From positions 1 through 64,000 of IMG/VR virus record IMGVR_UViG_3300001460_000016: a stretch of DNA of 64,000 nucleotides, one strand, 5' to 3'. Each line of letters opens with the position of its first letter. The stretch's first letter is position 1. The translations under genes and the position numbers were made by a program. Under the pieces are notes generated by a model. It ran no database searches, was not told the DNA's origin, and was given only the letters and a program-made list of their open reading frames with translations. The stretch is from a virus. Shown here one piece after another: positions 18,278-26,875 of this stretch.

Positions 18278-19407
18278 CGGATAATATCAATCGAATCTAG
18301 GTTGTCGGACTTCCAGACTTCCATCTCATGTCGTATTCTACCATCTGCATTTAGATTGTCAAATCTTTTCTGGGCCTTCTTCTTCCACCAATTGATTGCA
18401 TTTTCTAGTTCATAGTTGTCGTAGTTTGGTTTCTTAATCAGTGCGTCAGTTTTACCATTTACATAATCAACTACATTCTCAAAACCATAGTTTGAAAAGT
18501 ATTGCAGTTTCTGTGTATTGAGGTCAATTGCCTTCTTGATGAAGTCGTTGAAGTCCGCCAGATCCGTCGTACGTCCCTGTGAACGAAGACTGGCCTTAAT
18601 GATTGCAATCATCTTGGTCTGTGTCTTTAGTTTACGACTGGACGCATCTTTTTTGATCAGGTGTTCTCCGCCATTGCGATTGATGAACCACTCGTTCAAT
18701 TCAGCATACCATTTGTCAGCCATAGTAAGAAGAAACTTACTGTCAGTAAGTCCCACATTTCTCAAGTAAGGTTTCATTCCATCATACTGACTACACCCCT
18801 TAATATTACCATATAAAGAAGTAGTTTCAAAGGCACAAATTTCTACTCCATACTTCTTGTTTAGATACCGTCGTGTAAAATGCGAACAACAAATCATAGT
18901 AAGCAGTTTACCTCCGAGGTAATTAAAACCAAAGGGTTGGACAGGAACAATATGAAACCCCATGATGAAATTACGATTCAACGCAGTAAGATCAGGTAAG
19001 TTACCTAACATTTTATTACGAGGCGCACTATTAATCGTGGGAGAACCGAGACGGACAAACCCGGCAATCGTGTTGGTGTTTGTCTCCTTGATCAAAAACC
19101 GAACATTCTTGCCGGGGTTGTCGTCTGCGGGAAACGATGAAACCTGACAGAAAAGATTATCGTAAACTTCTTTAGAAGTTTCTGTTACGGCAAAATTCAT
19201 ATCCATGGGGTTCATCGTAAAGTCGTTAAAGAACTCATTCTCAACGGGAAAGAGAGAAGGAGTGACCCCCTCCAGTCTCTCCTTCTTTCGATCCCGAAAG
19301 TAACCGTCAATGCGATCAAAGTTTTCGTAATAATCACGAACCCTTGACATAGCATAATTAGTGTCACTTTGATTGAGAATCAATTCAGCCAATCTTGGTT
19401 TCTCCAT
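18274..19407 (-). CDS. Conserved phage protein, possibly DUF4338-like
   Basis: A 377-residue protein of unknown function. I place the start at ATG 19407; a GTG at 19425 would add six residues, and neither has a good ribosome binding site. The central region (FIMGFHIVPVQPFGFNYLGGKLLTMICCS, residues roughly 145-175, and FETTSLYGNIKGCSQYDGM) resembles the DUF4338 domain found in the Druantia protein DruA and in phage proteins. The C-terminal half is basic and helical. It lies between the co-chaperonin-like gene and gp62 in the replication block. The DUF4338 link is by eye and needs a profile search. Confidence 0.6.
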   Translation of the reverse strand: MEKPRLAELILNQSDTNYAMSRVRDYYENFDRIDGYFRDRKKERLEGVTPSLFPVENEFFNDFTMNPMDMNFAVTETSKEVYDNLFCQVSSFPADDNPGKNVRFLIKETNTNTIAGFVRLGSPTINSAPRNKMLGNLPDLTALNRNFIMGFHIVPVQPFGFNYLGGKLLTMICCSHFTRRYLNKKYGVEICAFETTSLYGNIKGCSQYDGMKPYLRNVGLTDSKFLLTMADKWYAELNEWFINRNGGEHLIKKDASSRKLKTQTKMIAIIKASLRSQGRTTDLADFNDFIKKAIDLNTQKLQYFSNYGFENVVDYVNGKTDALIKKPNYDNYELENAINWWKKKAQKRFDNLNADGRIRHEMEVWKSDNLDSIDIIR

Positions 19408-19678
19408 CCAAGACTGCAACGACACTTGATTGACTCATCATAACAAAATCTCCAAAGAACTGAAAATCTTTTCGATTCTCATAAGCGACTCTTTGTCCTT
19501 CACAAAAATCTGGAATCAGTTCTTTTCCATTCTCCATTATAACAGGTTTTCCTATACTGGCAACAAGTCCTGTACCATATAGACCATTATTTTTCTCTTC
19601 ATAGATAATCGGACCTTCAGCTTGTCGGGTTCCTTCTACCTTGATGGCAACTTTGCCTCTTGTTGGATAAAATTTCAT
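19385..19678 (-). CDS. GroES-like co-chaperonin (gp31 analogue candidate)
   Basis: A 97-residue protein with the chaperonin-10 layout. PTRGKVAIKVEG is the first strand pair. GTRQAEGPIIYEE (residues about 16-28) fits the mobile loop that binds GroEL, where the hydrophobic IIY stands in place of GroES IVL. GTGLVASIGKP and the FCEGQRVAYE segment match the beta-barrel core, and SSVVAVLDGE is the last strand. In T4, gp31 replaces GroES so that GroEL can fold capsid protein gp23. This gene is not next to gp23 but within the clamp-loader block, overlapping its upstream neighbour by four bases. The fold call is good; the gp31-like role is inferred. Confidence 0.75.
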   Translation of the reverse strand: MKFYPTRGKVAIKVEGTRQAEGPIIYEEKNNGLYGTGLVASIGKPVIMENGKELIPDFCEGQRVAYENRKDFQFFGDFVMMSQSSVVAVLDGETKIG

Positions 19679-19896
19679 TGGAAAAATACCTCAATGCAAA
19701 TAACATTTTTGTCGTTAATCATTATCATACTTCCGTCTTCTCTTTCTATCTTTGTAAACTGACCTTGTTTAATATTTTCGGTTAATATATCTGTGAATGT
19801 TCTCTTTTCTCCACCAGAAAAATGAATAATCTGTGTGCAAAGTTTAGAGTTATAAGAGAGTGTTGACTTCGTATTAGTTTTCATACCATTGATCAT
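19675..19896 (-). CDS. Small conserved protein of unknown function
   Basis: A 73-residue protein. The start is taken as ATG at 19896, in an ATGA overlap with the gp44 stop and with GGAG about 11 bases upstream; a GTG 12 bases earlier is possible. The C-terminal two thirds (IIHFSGGEKRTFTDILTENI, GQFTKIEREDGSMIMINDKN) looks like a small beta-barrel, perhaps RNA- or DNA-binding. No catalytic motif is seen. It is coupled to the GroES-like gene by four bases. I do not recognise a named family. Confidence 0.7.
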   Translation of the reverse strand: MINGMKTNTKSTLSYNSKLCTQIIHFSGGEKRTFTDILTENIKQGQFTKIEREDGSMIMINDKNVICIEVFFQ

Positions 19897-20831
19897 TTGA
19901 ATTCGCACTCCATCATAATTTCAATAAGACATGCTGTAAGATTGATCTCCGCGTCGGCTACGAATGCAGCCTTGTACTGATACTCGGCGATCACAAGAAT
20001 TGCCTGCGGAATACTGTGCGATGTAAGATTATCATAGAGAGAATCATACAACTTACGAAAGATTTGCACTGGGTCATTGTCTAGATTCTCAACGACCCAC
20101 TTTCTGACATTGGTGAAGTCCTTACTCTTCATAGACTCCATCAGATTCTTGATATTTACTTCACCGATCTGGGTTAGAATACCCTCGTCGATTTGACCCG
20201 AAACAGAATACCGTTGAAGTTCATTTAGAATTCTACGGAAGTCTGGGAAGTGCTTGATAACCAGTTCACCAAGGGCCTTTTCTTTGAACGGAACTTCTTC
20301 GTCCTTTAGGATGTTACTACACCTATCGAAGAATTGTTTACCAAGTTTTGGTTTGTCAACTGACTCAATCTTAAATTCGATGTTAGTACATCGTGAGTGA
20401 ATAGGTTCAATGATTCTATTCTTGTAGTTACAAGTCAAGACAAACCTACAGTTCTTGGAAAACTCTTCGATGAAACCACGAAGTGCCGGTTGAGTAGACT
20501 GGGCATTCGAGTAATCAAACTCGTCCAGAATCACCACCTTCTTCTGGTCACTGAATGAAACTGTGCTTGCGAAGTTTCGAATCTTAGTTCGGAGTGTGTC
20601 GATGTTTCCATCTTCCGAACAGTTGATTAGAATATTTTCACAACCAAGTTCATTACACAAGGCACGGGCAACGGTAGTCTTACCGCACCCAGCCTTGCCG
20701 GAGAGAAGTAGGTTCTGCATCTCTCCTGAATTTACAATGTCCTGAAATGTACTCTTGATAGAGACAGGAAGAACACACTCTTCAATTGTTCTGGGACGAT
20801 ACTTCTCGACCCACAAATGTTCTCGATTCAC
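19893..20831 (-). CDS. 44: Clamp-loader ATPase gp44
   Basis: A 312-residue AAA+ ATPase, the large subunit of the T4-type clamp loader. The N-terminal EKYRPRTIEECVLP is the RFC-box-like entry motif. Walker A is SGKAGCGKTT near residues 45-54, Walker B is VVILDEFD near 100, sensor 1 lies in FVLTCNYKNRI and the SRC arginine-finger motif is in IHSRCTNIEF. The C-terminal collar is helical (FPDFRRILNELQRYS). The best start is GTG at 20831, seven bases after GAGG; TTG at 20837 overlaps the gp45 stop. It acts with gp62 and gp45 at the replication fork. Confidence 0.94.
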   Translation of the reverse strand: MNREHLWVEKYRPRTIEECVLPVSIKSTFQDIVNSGEMQNLLLSGKAGCGKTTVARALCNELGCENILINCSEDGNIDTLRTKIRNFASTVSFSDQKKVVILDEFDYSNAQSTQPALRGFIEEFSKNCRFVLTCNYKNRIIEPIHSRCTNIEFKIESVDKPKLGKQFFDRCSNILKDEEVPFKEKALGELVIKHFPDFRRILNELQRYSVSGQIDEGILTQIGEVNIKNLMESMKSKDFTNVRKWVVENLDNDPVQIFRKLYDSLYDNLTSHSIPQAILVIAEYQYKAAFVADAEINLTACLIEIMMECEFK

Positions 20832-20833
20832 GT

Positions 20834-21511
20834 TCAACCCTCATACTTAGAAGTGTTATCTAATGCGATCCAGTATGTTACATCAATATTTTTGTTTGTC
20901 AACTGACTTACAAACTTATCTGTGATGTCAACATCGTAATCACCGGCGATCATCTTCATGTTCTCGGTTTTGTAGTTGAAGGTGAATCGCCCACCGGGAT
21001 TATCACCCAGTGTAACACTGTAAGTATTACAACTCGAATCCTTAAGATCCAGAGCAACGAGTTCAATCTCAGATTCATCTTCCGAAGATCGAACGGCAAG
21101 ATCGGGAAGTCCAAGAACAGAAGCTGCCTTAAGAACCTGAGAAAGATCCTTGTTATAAAGAACAAAGGAAACTACTGGATCTGGCATCTGCACATCCTTG
21201 TCCACACTGGAGATCAGTGATGACTCGGCGTACCGGTACTTAGTCTTTGACTTTCCATTCTCTTCCGAGATAATTACATGATCATCCCGAAACTCAAACA
21301 CGGGTTTATCGTAAAGAGAAACCGTTCCAAGGAACTTGTTGAGATCCCAGATCGAAACCTGAGTGTCAAACGTCTCCTCGATACTCGTCTTCGACATGAT
21401 GTTCTTCATTGGCGAAAGAGTTTTGATTGTAGAACCAGCTTCGATCTTGATGTTACAATTGATCGTTGAATAGTTCTTCAGTATTTCCAATGTTTCTCTT
21501 GATAATTTCAT
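20834..21511 (-). CDS. 45: Sliding clamp gp45
   Basis: A 225-residue DNA polymerase processivity clamp, close to the T4 length of 228. It starts MKLSRETLEILKNYSTINCNI like T4 gp45, continues with FDTQVSIWDLNKFLGTVSL, and near the end has NPGGRFTFNYKTENMKMIAGDY. I chose ATG at 21511, which matches the T4 N-terminus; longer frames would overlap the upstream gene and lack homology. Besides replication, in T4 the clamp activates late transcription through gp55 and gp33, and gp55 is also encoded in this window. Followed directly by gp44, as in T4. Confidence 0.94.
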   Translation of the reverse strand: MKLSRETLEILKNYSTINCNIKIEAGSTIKTLSPMKNIMSKTSIEETFDTQVSIWDLNKFLGTVSLYDKPVFEFRDDHVIISEENGKSKTKYRYAESSLISSVDKDVQMPDPVVSFVLYNKDLSQVLKAASVLGLPDLAVRSSEDESEIELVALDLKDSSCNTYSVTLGDNPGGRFTFNYKTENMKMIAGDYDVDITDKFVSQLTNKNIDVTYWIALDNTSKYEG

Positions 21512-21515
21512 AATA

Positions 21516-22214
21516 TCAACTTTCACTGCTGTCATTAGTGTCTCCATTTGTTTTGACAGGATCATATGCAGGTGGAATTTCGATTCCTCGGGCAGTAAGA
21601 ACAACTTCTGTTAAATGTTTTCTCTTCATACCTTCGGGTAACTTATCGATTTCCTCTTGCGTTTCTTCAGAGAAGGGTTTGTAATCTCCAAACCCGGGCA
21701 TTCTAACTGGGCAAGAAACCCACGGATAATCCAATTTGGTGTAAGCACCACTATTGTCTGGATCATTTAAGAACGCTCTTGGTTTATCACCGCATCCACA
21801 TGCAGTGCAGAAGTACGCACCTTCTCTGTTATTACTTGCACTTCTATATGGACATGCTACCATTTCATCATCACCATGGCAAGAGAGAACTCGTAACTTA
21901 ATTAACTTCTCATCAGCCTTACCTTGAGTAACTCTAGAAGCAACAGACTTGCCGAAGTTCTTCACCTTATTAATCATAGATGGAGATTCGGGTGTTGCAA
22001 TTTCTTTTGGTGTTGATTCTCTTTCAGTATCCAAAGTAGTTTGAGTATTTGCACGATTTCGCCTATCCACAGATAACTGCGGAATAGACGGAAAAGTAGG
22101 TTGATTTAAACTGGGATCAGGTTCTATTTTTTTTTCCTGAACTTTTTTCAAATTAGCAGAAGCTCTGGCCGAATCTGGACTAGAACTTTTATTTTTACCG
22201 CATCCACATCCCAT
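21516..22214 (-). CDS. Cysteine-motif protein of unknown function
   Basis: A 232-residue protein beginning MGCGCGKNK (ATG at 22214). Residues 10 to about 110 are low-complexity and probably disordered. The C-terminal half has a likely zinc-binding set: LRVLSCHGDD, then CPYRSASNN, then YFCTACGCGDKPRAFL, then YPWVSCPVRMPGF. This looks like a small treble-clef or ribbon-type metal site and recurs in phages by my recollection, but I know no function. It sits between a 60-residue basic protein and gp45 in the replication block, suggesting a role in DNA or RNA metabolism. Confidence 0.72.
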   Translation of the reverse strand: MGCGCGKNKSSSPDSARASANLKKVQEKKIEPDPSLNQPTFPSIPQLSVDRRNRANTQTTLDTERESTPKEIATPESPSMINKVKNFGKSVASRVTQGKADEKLIKLRVLSCHGDDEMVACPYRSASNNREGAYFCTACGCGDKPRAFLNDPDNSGAYTKLDYPWVSCPVRMPGFGDYKPFSEETQEEIDKLPEGMKRKHLTEVVLTARGIEIPPAYDPVKTNGDTNDSSES

Positions 22215-22215
22215 A

Positions 22216-22398
22216 TCACCACTCCTCTTCGAATTGAGAGTCCCATTTATCTTCAATATCATCTTCTGAAAGATTCTTAAGATCTTTAAGGGACTGTTTT
22301 TCGTTGTGTCGTTTACTCTTTTTTTTATTCTTTTTGATAGACCGCGAACCTATATCACGGGTATCATCGTACTCTTCGTAATAGTATTGTTTTTTCAT
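22216..22398 (-). CDS. Small charged protein of unknown function
   Basis: A 60-residue protein. The start is ATG at 22398, one base after the RNase H stop, with AGGAA upstream; a longer frame to 22482 lies inside the RNase H gene and is not credible. Acidic-aromatic N-terminus (KKQYYYEEYDD), then a strongly basic centre (IKKNKKKSKRHNEK) and an acidic tail ending in EEEW. Probably disordered and nucleic-acid-binding. No named family recognised. Confidence 0.6.
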   Translation of the reverse strand: MKKQYYYEEYDDTRDIGSRSIKKNKKKSKRHNEKQSLKDLKNLSEDDIEDKWDSQFEEEW

Positions 22399-22399
22399 C

Positions 22400-23236
22400 T
22401 CAGAATTCCTGTATATCTCCCATGAGATTTTTGAGTTTGTGTTCGATAAAGTAATTAAATACTTTAGACTTAGAACCGACAATAGGACTATCCCACTCTT
22501 GCACTACCAGATTTACAATATCGTCTGGAATTTTATCTAGGTTGATAAGTATATCATTCCTATTCCAATTGTCAGTGCAAGCAACGGGTTCAAGATTTTC
22601 CATTAAGGAATTAATTTTCTTTTCGCCACATGGCTTTTGTCGTTTATCTTCACAGACAAATACATCGTCTTCAGATAAAACATTCGGAATACCATCACTG
22701 GCATCCCCCTTGATAATGTGATAAATTAAAAACTTCTCAGGGTCATCACATTCGATCATGTTCTTTTGAACAGGTGAATACTGGTGAACATTCGGAAACT
22801 TCTGCAACTGTTTGAAGTCTTTGTCACCAGAAACAATCATGATAGGTTCCTTGTCGTGAAACTTTCGAGTCAGAACGGCGATGATATCATCAGCCTCTGT
22901 TCGAGGAATCCTCATGTTCTTATATGGAAAAGTATCTCGAATTTCATTCCGAACCTTGGTCAATGTATCATATACTGAAGACCAATCAACGTCGGACTTA
23001 TTCTGATTCTTCTTCCTGTTCGCCTTGTAAAGAGGAAAGTGATCCTTACGCCAACAGTTACTAGAATCTTCACAGATTACTAGTTCGCCGAACTTAGAGG
23101 AAAACTTATTCTTAAAATTTCGATAGGCATTGAGAGTCATGTGGCGAACAAGAGACTCATCAATTCCGTTTGTACTGCCCTTTGTCTGGGCAAAGATACT
23201 AGAAAGTATCACTTGACTGTTATCAATTAAAATCAT
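22400..23236 (-). CDS. rnh: RNase H / 5'-3' exonuclease of the T4 Rnh family
   Basis: A 278-residue flap-endonuclease-family nuclease that removes RNA primers from Okazaki fragments. Metal-binding motifs in order are MILIDNSQVILSS, ICEDSSNCWRKDHFPLYKANR (bridge region), EADDIIA, SGDKDFKQL and GDASDGIPN of the helix-hairpin-helix part. T4 Rnh is 305 residues, so length fits. It overlaps the upstream gene by four bases (ATGA). It works with gp32 and gp45 in T4. Identity is firm. Confidence 0.9.
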   Translation of the reverse strand: MILIDNSQVILSSIFAQTKGSTNGIDESLVRHMTLNAYRNFKNKFSSKFGELVICEDSSNCWRKDHFPLYKANRKKNQNKSDVDWSSVYDTLTKVRNEIRDTFPYKNMRIPRTEADDIIAVLTRKFHDKEPIMIVSGDKDFKQLQKFPNVHQYSPVQKNMIECDDPEKFLIYHIIKGDASDGIPNVLSEDDVFVCEDKRQKPCGEKKINSLMENLEPVACTDNWNRNDILINLDKIPDDIVNLVVQEWDSPIVGSKSKVFNYFIEHKLKNLMGDIQEF

Positions 23237-24363
23237 TTGAACGCCTGTAGAATCACAACATTACTATTTAGTCGTGGACTTGGAACAGATTCCTTATTTT
23301 TAAGATTTTTATATGCGTTAGTGATTGATCTAATTCCACTGGAACTAGCAACCTTTACGATGGATTTATCCTTACCTACCCTCTTACAGACAGACTTTTC
23401 ATTGTCTACACCCACAATGGTTGTACCCTTAATAGAAAGTCCATCAACCATTCTAGTTTTTTCATAGATGGAGAACTGATCTGTTTTGGTGTTGTAAGTA
23501 ATAACTTTGATTGCACCGATAATCTGTTTTGGATCAACAGACTGTACCTTACCATCTTCGGTTTGAATCATATATTTAACATTTCTGACAAGACTGGCCT
23601 TAGTCTGTAACTTCTTACGACGAGGTTTACGAGTCTTCTTGAGAACCGTAGAATACTCTTCACAAGTGGTAACAATGTTCTTAACAAAGTCTCGATATTT
23701 CTTCAACTGTGGGCGAGAAAGAAAACTCCATCCTTCCATCAGTTGTTTATCTTCCTTATTGTAGACCATATTTAGTTCTTCAAGAAGTGATGTAAATTCA
23801 AGAGAAATCATTCCCGATTGAATCGACTTAACTTCATTATCCTTTAACCACTTTACAACATCCAACTGTGGTTTTTTCTTTGCAAGGATTTCATCCAGAC
23901 TGGTATCAAGTATAATATTAATATCACCAGAGTATTCGATCACCTGTTCCTTCATTCTGTCCTGAACAGAAATCTTAGGTTTCTCGACAACTTCGGTATT
24001 GACTTTCTTTGACCTAGAACCCAACGTGATCATTTCTCTAATATGAACCTTGGTCTTCTCTATGAGAATTTCTGGAAGAGGAACTTGGTTACTCAACATT
24101 CTACAGTTGTGACCAAACAGAAAAGTTCGATAATCAACACGGCTGACTTTACTGATGTCTTCCTTGTCATAATTATTTTCTTTCATCCACTCAAGGCACC
24201 AGTTCTTGTAATGCTTAAGATTGGACATAGCATTATACCAAGCATAAGATCGCAGGAGAAAGCTATCAATATCCAGATCCCCCAATTCATCCCAACTCGG
24301 TTCCTCACCATAGTGAATTTTTTCAATAGTGGCGCCACGTTTAATTTTTCTTTTAGTTTTCAT
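23233..24363 (-). CDS. Conserved protein of unknown function in replication block
   Basis: A 376-residue protein I cannot name. The first 80 residues are rich in aromatic residues (FLLRSYAWYNAMSNLKHYKNWCLEWM). The centre is helical with a lysine-rich stretch (TRKPRRKKLQ). The C-terminal third is beta-rich (VRNVKYMIQTEDGK, AIKVITYNTKTDQFSIYEKT). No catalytic motif, membrane segment or signal peptide. It lies one base from the preceding gene and overlaps RNase H by four. Its position among gp46, gp47 and RNase H suggests a part in recombination or replication, and T4-like marine phages often have an unannotated protein of this type here. Confidence 0.72.
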   Translation of the reverse strand: MKTKRKIKRGATIEKIHYGEEPSWDELGDLDIDSFLLRSYAWYNAMSNLKHYKNWCLEWMKENNYDKEDISKVSRVDYRTFLFGHNCRMLSNQVPLPEILIEKTKVHIREMITLGSRSKKVNTEVVEKPKISVQDRMKEQVIEYSGDINIILDTSLDEILAKKKPQLDVVKWLKDNEVKSIQSGMISLEFTSLLEELNMVYNKEDKQLMEGWSFLSRPQLKKYRDFVKNIVTTCEEYSTVLKKTRKPRRKKLQTKASLVRNVKYMIQTEDGKVQSVDPKQIIGAIKVITYNTKTDQFSIYEKTRMVDGLSIKGTTIVGVDNEKSVCKRVGKDKSIVKVASSSGIRSITNAYKNLKNKESVPSPRLNSNVVILQAFK

Positions 24364-24364
24364 T

Positions 24365-25141
24365 TCAAATCCACTCGGAGTAAACTTCTTCTCGAATTCC
24401 TTCTTGTAGGGGGAACTTATAAAATATCTTCTTCAATCGAATTTCATCTTTCAGAAGAGAGTTCTTTCTCTCGGATTGGGTTAAATCAGTAACTTTCATG
24501 TCATCAGTATACCTTACTTCTTCGTGGATGGCAAGTGTGTAATGAGAATCATTTTTCCAAGAGATGAATTCCTCGTAAGGAAAGTTTATTCTCTCACCAA
24601 TTTCCTTCCATGGCAAGTCCATAACATCAGAAAATTTATAAAATCTTATTTCTCTGTATTCTAATTTATCTTTTGGTTTATGTTTAACGTAACCCTCAAC
24701 GGCAATAACTTTGGCATTTTCGGAGGTGTGCAATTTCTGCCAACAGAATTCTATACCCCGTTGAGACTTCTCACTAATAAAAGATCTGGCTTTAGATGTG
24801 TTCAACTGAACAACAGTTCTAGCCTGATTGTCTTCTGCACAGAGAAGATAATCAAACCCATCTTCGTGATTCTCCACGAAGAGATAGGGAAAGTCAGGAG
24901 CATTTCGATGGACGTTGAATATCATCTTACCATCTTGGTAAACAGTACCAATGGTATAAATGTATTTCGTTTTCTTATTTCTAAATCTAAATTCTACTGG
25001 AGTCACTACCACAGTATATTTACCCGAAGGTGATTTATACTTTTTAACCCTATTGGATAAAGGTTTGGCAATTTTAAAATGATCCATAATTTTTTTCCGG
25101 TGCTGAGAATACCAATCTTCCCGAACATTGTTTATGGTCAT
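24365..25141 (-). CDS. Conserved protein of unknown function downstream of gp46
   Basis: A 258-residue soluble protein with no recognised domain. It has a beta-rich N-terminal half (GKYTVVVTPVEFRFRNKKTKYIYTIG), a middle region with HEDGFDYLLCAEDNQARTVVQLN and an acidic helical C-terminus. The start at 25141 has AGAGGAA seven bases upstream. It follows gp46 with a 12-base gap. A link with the gp46-gp47 complex is possible by position only. Confidence 0.7.
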   Translation of the reverse strand: MTINNVREDWYSQHRKKIMDHFKIAKPLSNRVKKYKSPSGKYTVVVTPVEFRFRNKKTKYIYTIGTVYQDGKMIFNVHRNAPDFPYLFVENHEDGFDYLLCAEDNQARTVVQLNTSKARSFISEKSQRGIEFCWQKLHTSENAKVIAVEGYVKHKPKDKLEYREIRFYKFSDVMDLPWKEIGERINFPYEEFISWKNDSHYTLAIHEEVRYTDDMKVTDLTQSERKNSLLKDEIRLKKIFYKFPLQEGIREEVYSEWI

Positions 25142-25153
25142 CGGATTCCTCTT

Positions 25154-26875
25154 TTAAGTTCGAATGATTCGACTGAAATTGTTCTTCTTCTCAAAGGTGA
25201 TCGTATGTTCAAACTTGTCTGACAGTTGATCTGTTCTATGAGAAATGATGAATACATTTACTTTCTTACCCAGATTATATAGCAGTTTCATAAACTCATC
25301 TGTACCCATACTGTCCAAAGATGAATCAAAAACTTCATCTAAAATAAGGAGATTAGTATTTGCACTATTTTTTAGTCGTGCAACTTCTCTCCAAGATAGA
25401 AGCAAAGCTAAATCGATTCTCATCTTTTCACCTTCACTAAAACTCATGTAACTGAATTCGTCGCGGTGTCTAGACTTAATTGTTTCGTTGAAGTTTTCAT
25501 CCAAATGAAATTGTGCAAAGAAGTCCATCGATCCAAGATACTTATTAATCAACCTATTCATGATAGGCAAATAATACTTAATGATCTTTGACTTAATTCC
25601 ACTGTCTTTTAACAACCCAGATACAATCCCGTAGTCGTGCATCTGAGATGTGTTAGACTCCTTCACCGAATCTAAATCAGCAAGTTCCTTTACTAATTCT
25701 TTGAGTCTTTCGTTCTCTTGCGTGTCGTCTGTATCCTTGGACTTTATACTGTTAATTCTTTTGTTTGCAGTTTCAATACGATCCTTCTTGATAGAAAGTT
25801 CTGTATTTAACTCGGAAAATTGTTTTTCCTTTTCTGCAATGTCAGATAATATTAAAGTAATACAATTGAGTTCGTCAGTTAGAGTTTCTAGTTTCAAATT
25901 AATTTGCGATAATCCTTCGTTATATTCGACTATCTTTTTCTTTTTATTATCAATCATTTCATGACGATGGTCGTCTTGGATATTCTGATGACATGTTGGG
26001 CAATTTGTATTGTCCACATAAAACTCTATATTACTTTCCGTCGTCTTGATATTTTTATCAATGTTATCTTTTAGTTTATTGATCTTATTCAAAGAGGAAG
26101 ACAACGAATCTTGATTGGTTATTTGTTCTTTCAATTCATTAATTTGTGACTGAATTGAACTCATAGAAGTAGTTACTTCTTGAGCTTCACCAATTATCGT
26201 CTTGATGTCTTCTTGAATTTCATTAATCGACTCTTGACTCTTATCCTGTAATTTTTTGATATGCTTGTTCTGTATGTCGATTTTTTCTTTCGCAATACTA
26301 ATTTCATATCCCAATTCTCTTTCTTCTTCTTTTAATGTTAGTACTCTCGTCTTTAGGATTCCATTCATGAGAGAGAATACATTAATATCAAGAATGTCTT
26401 CAATGACACTTCTTCTGTCAGCGGCCGTCAACTGCATGAAAGGTACAAAAGAAGAACTACCAAGAATCACCACCTGAGTAAATGACTTATAGTTCATCTT
26501 GAGAATCTGTTCTTCAAGCATTCGCTGATAATCTTTTGACGTTGCAGACTGATCAATTAACTTACCATCTTTAAATATCTCAAAGATTTTTGGCTTTAGT
26601 CCTCGTTTAATTTTATATTCGTCGTTACCAATGCTAAATTCAACTTCGGTCATACAATCTTTTTGGTTGACACTGTTAGTTAGTTGAGGAATATTAATCT
26701 TTCTGAATGGTTTACCAAACAAAGCAAACGTAATAGAATCCAATAACGCAAATGACTTTCCGTGTCCGTTATTTCCAGACACCAAAACAAAGTTATGTTT
26801 GTTCAAATCAATTTCAGTATCAGTATTACCGAAAGACCCGAAGTTTCGGAACCTAACGGTTTTAAAATTTATCAT
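25154..26875 (-). CDS. 46: Recombination exonuclease subunit gp46 (Rad50-like)
   Basis: A 573-residue SMC/Rad50-type ATPase that with gp47 resects double-strand ends and degrades host DNA. Walker A is SGNNGHGKS at residues about 33-41. A long coiled coil holds the zinc-hook motif CPTC near residue 290. The ABC signature is MSFSEGEKMRIDLALLLSW and Walker B LLILDEVFDSSLD, followed by ISHR as the switch histidine. I chose ATG at 26875 (MINFKTVRFRNFGSFGN), in an ATGA overlap with the upstream gene; the longer frame adds ten unlikely residues. Length matches T4 gp46 (560). Confidence 0.94.
   Translation of the reverse strand: MINFKTVRFRNFGSFGNTDTEIDLNKHNFVLVSGNNGHGKSFALLDSITFALFGKPFRKINIPQLTNSVNQKDCMTEVEFSIGNDEYKIKRGLKPKIFEIFKDGKLIDQSATSKDYQRMLEEQILKMNYKSFTQVVILGSSSFVPFMQLTAADRRSVIEDILDINVFSLMNGILKTRVLTLKEEERELGYEISIAKEKIDIQNKHIKKLQDKSQESINEIQEDIKTIIGEAQEVTTSMSSIQSQINELKEQITNQDSLSSSLNKINKLKDNIDKNIKTTESNIEFYVDNTNCPTCHQNIQDDHRHEMIDNKKKKIVEYNEGLSQINLKLETLTDELNCITLILSDIAEKEKQFSELNTELSIKKDRIETANKRINSIKSKDTDDTQENERLKELVKELADLDSVKESNTSQMHDYGIVSGLLKDSGIKSKIIKYYLPIMNRLINKYLGSMDFFAQFHLDENFNETIKSRHRDEFSYMSFSEGEKMRIDLALLLSWREVARLKNSANTNLLILDEVFDSSLDSMGTDEFMKLLYNLGKKVNVFIISHRTDQLSDKFEHTITFEKKNNFSRIIRT

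Noticed and set aside
22398-22482. Longer start for the 60-residue charged protein
   Set aside because: The extra 28 residues lie inside the RNase H gene and the ATG at 22398 has a proper ribosome binding site.
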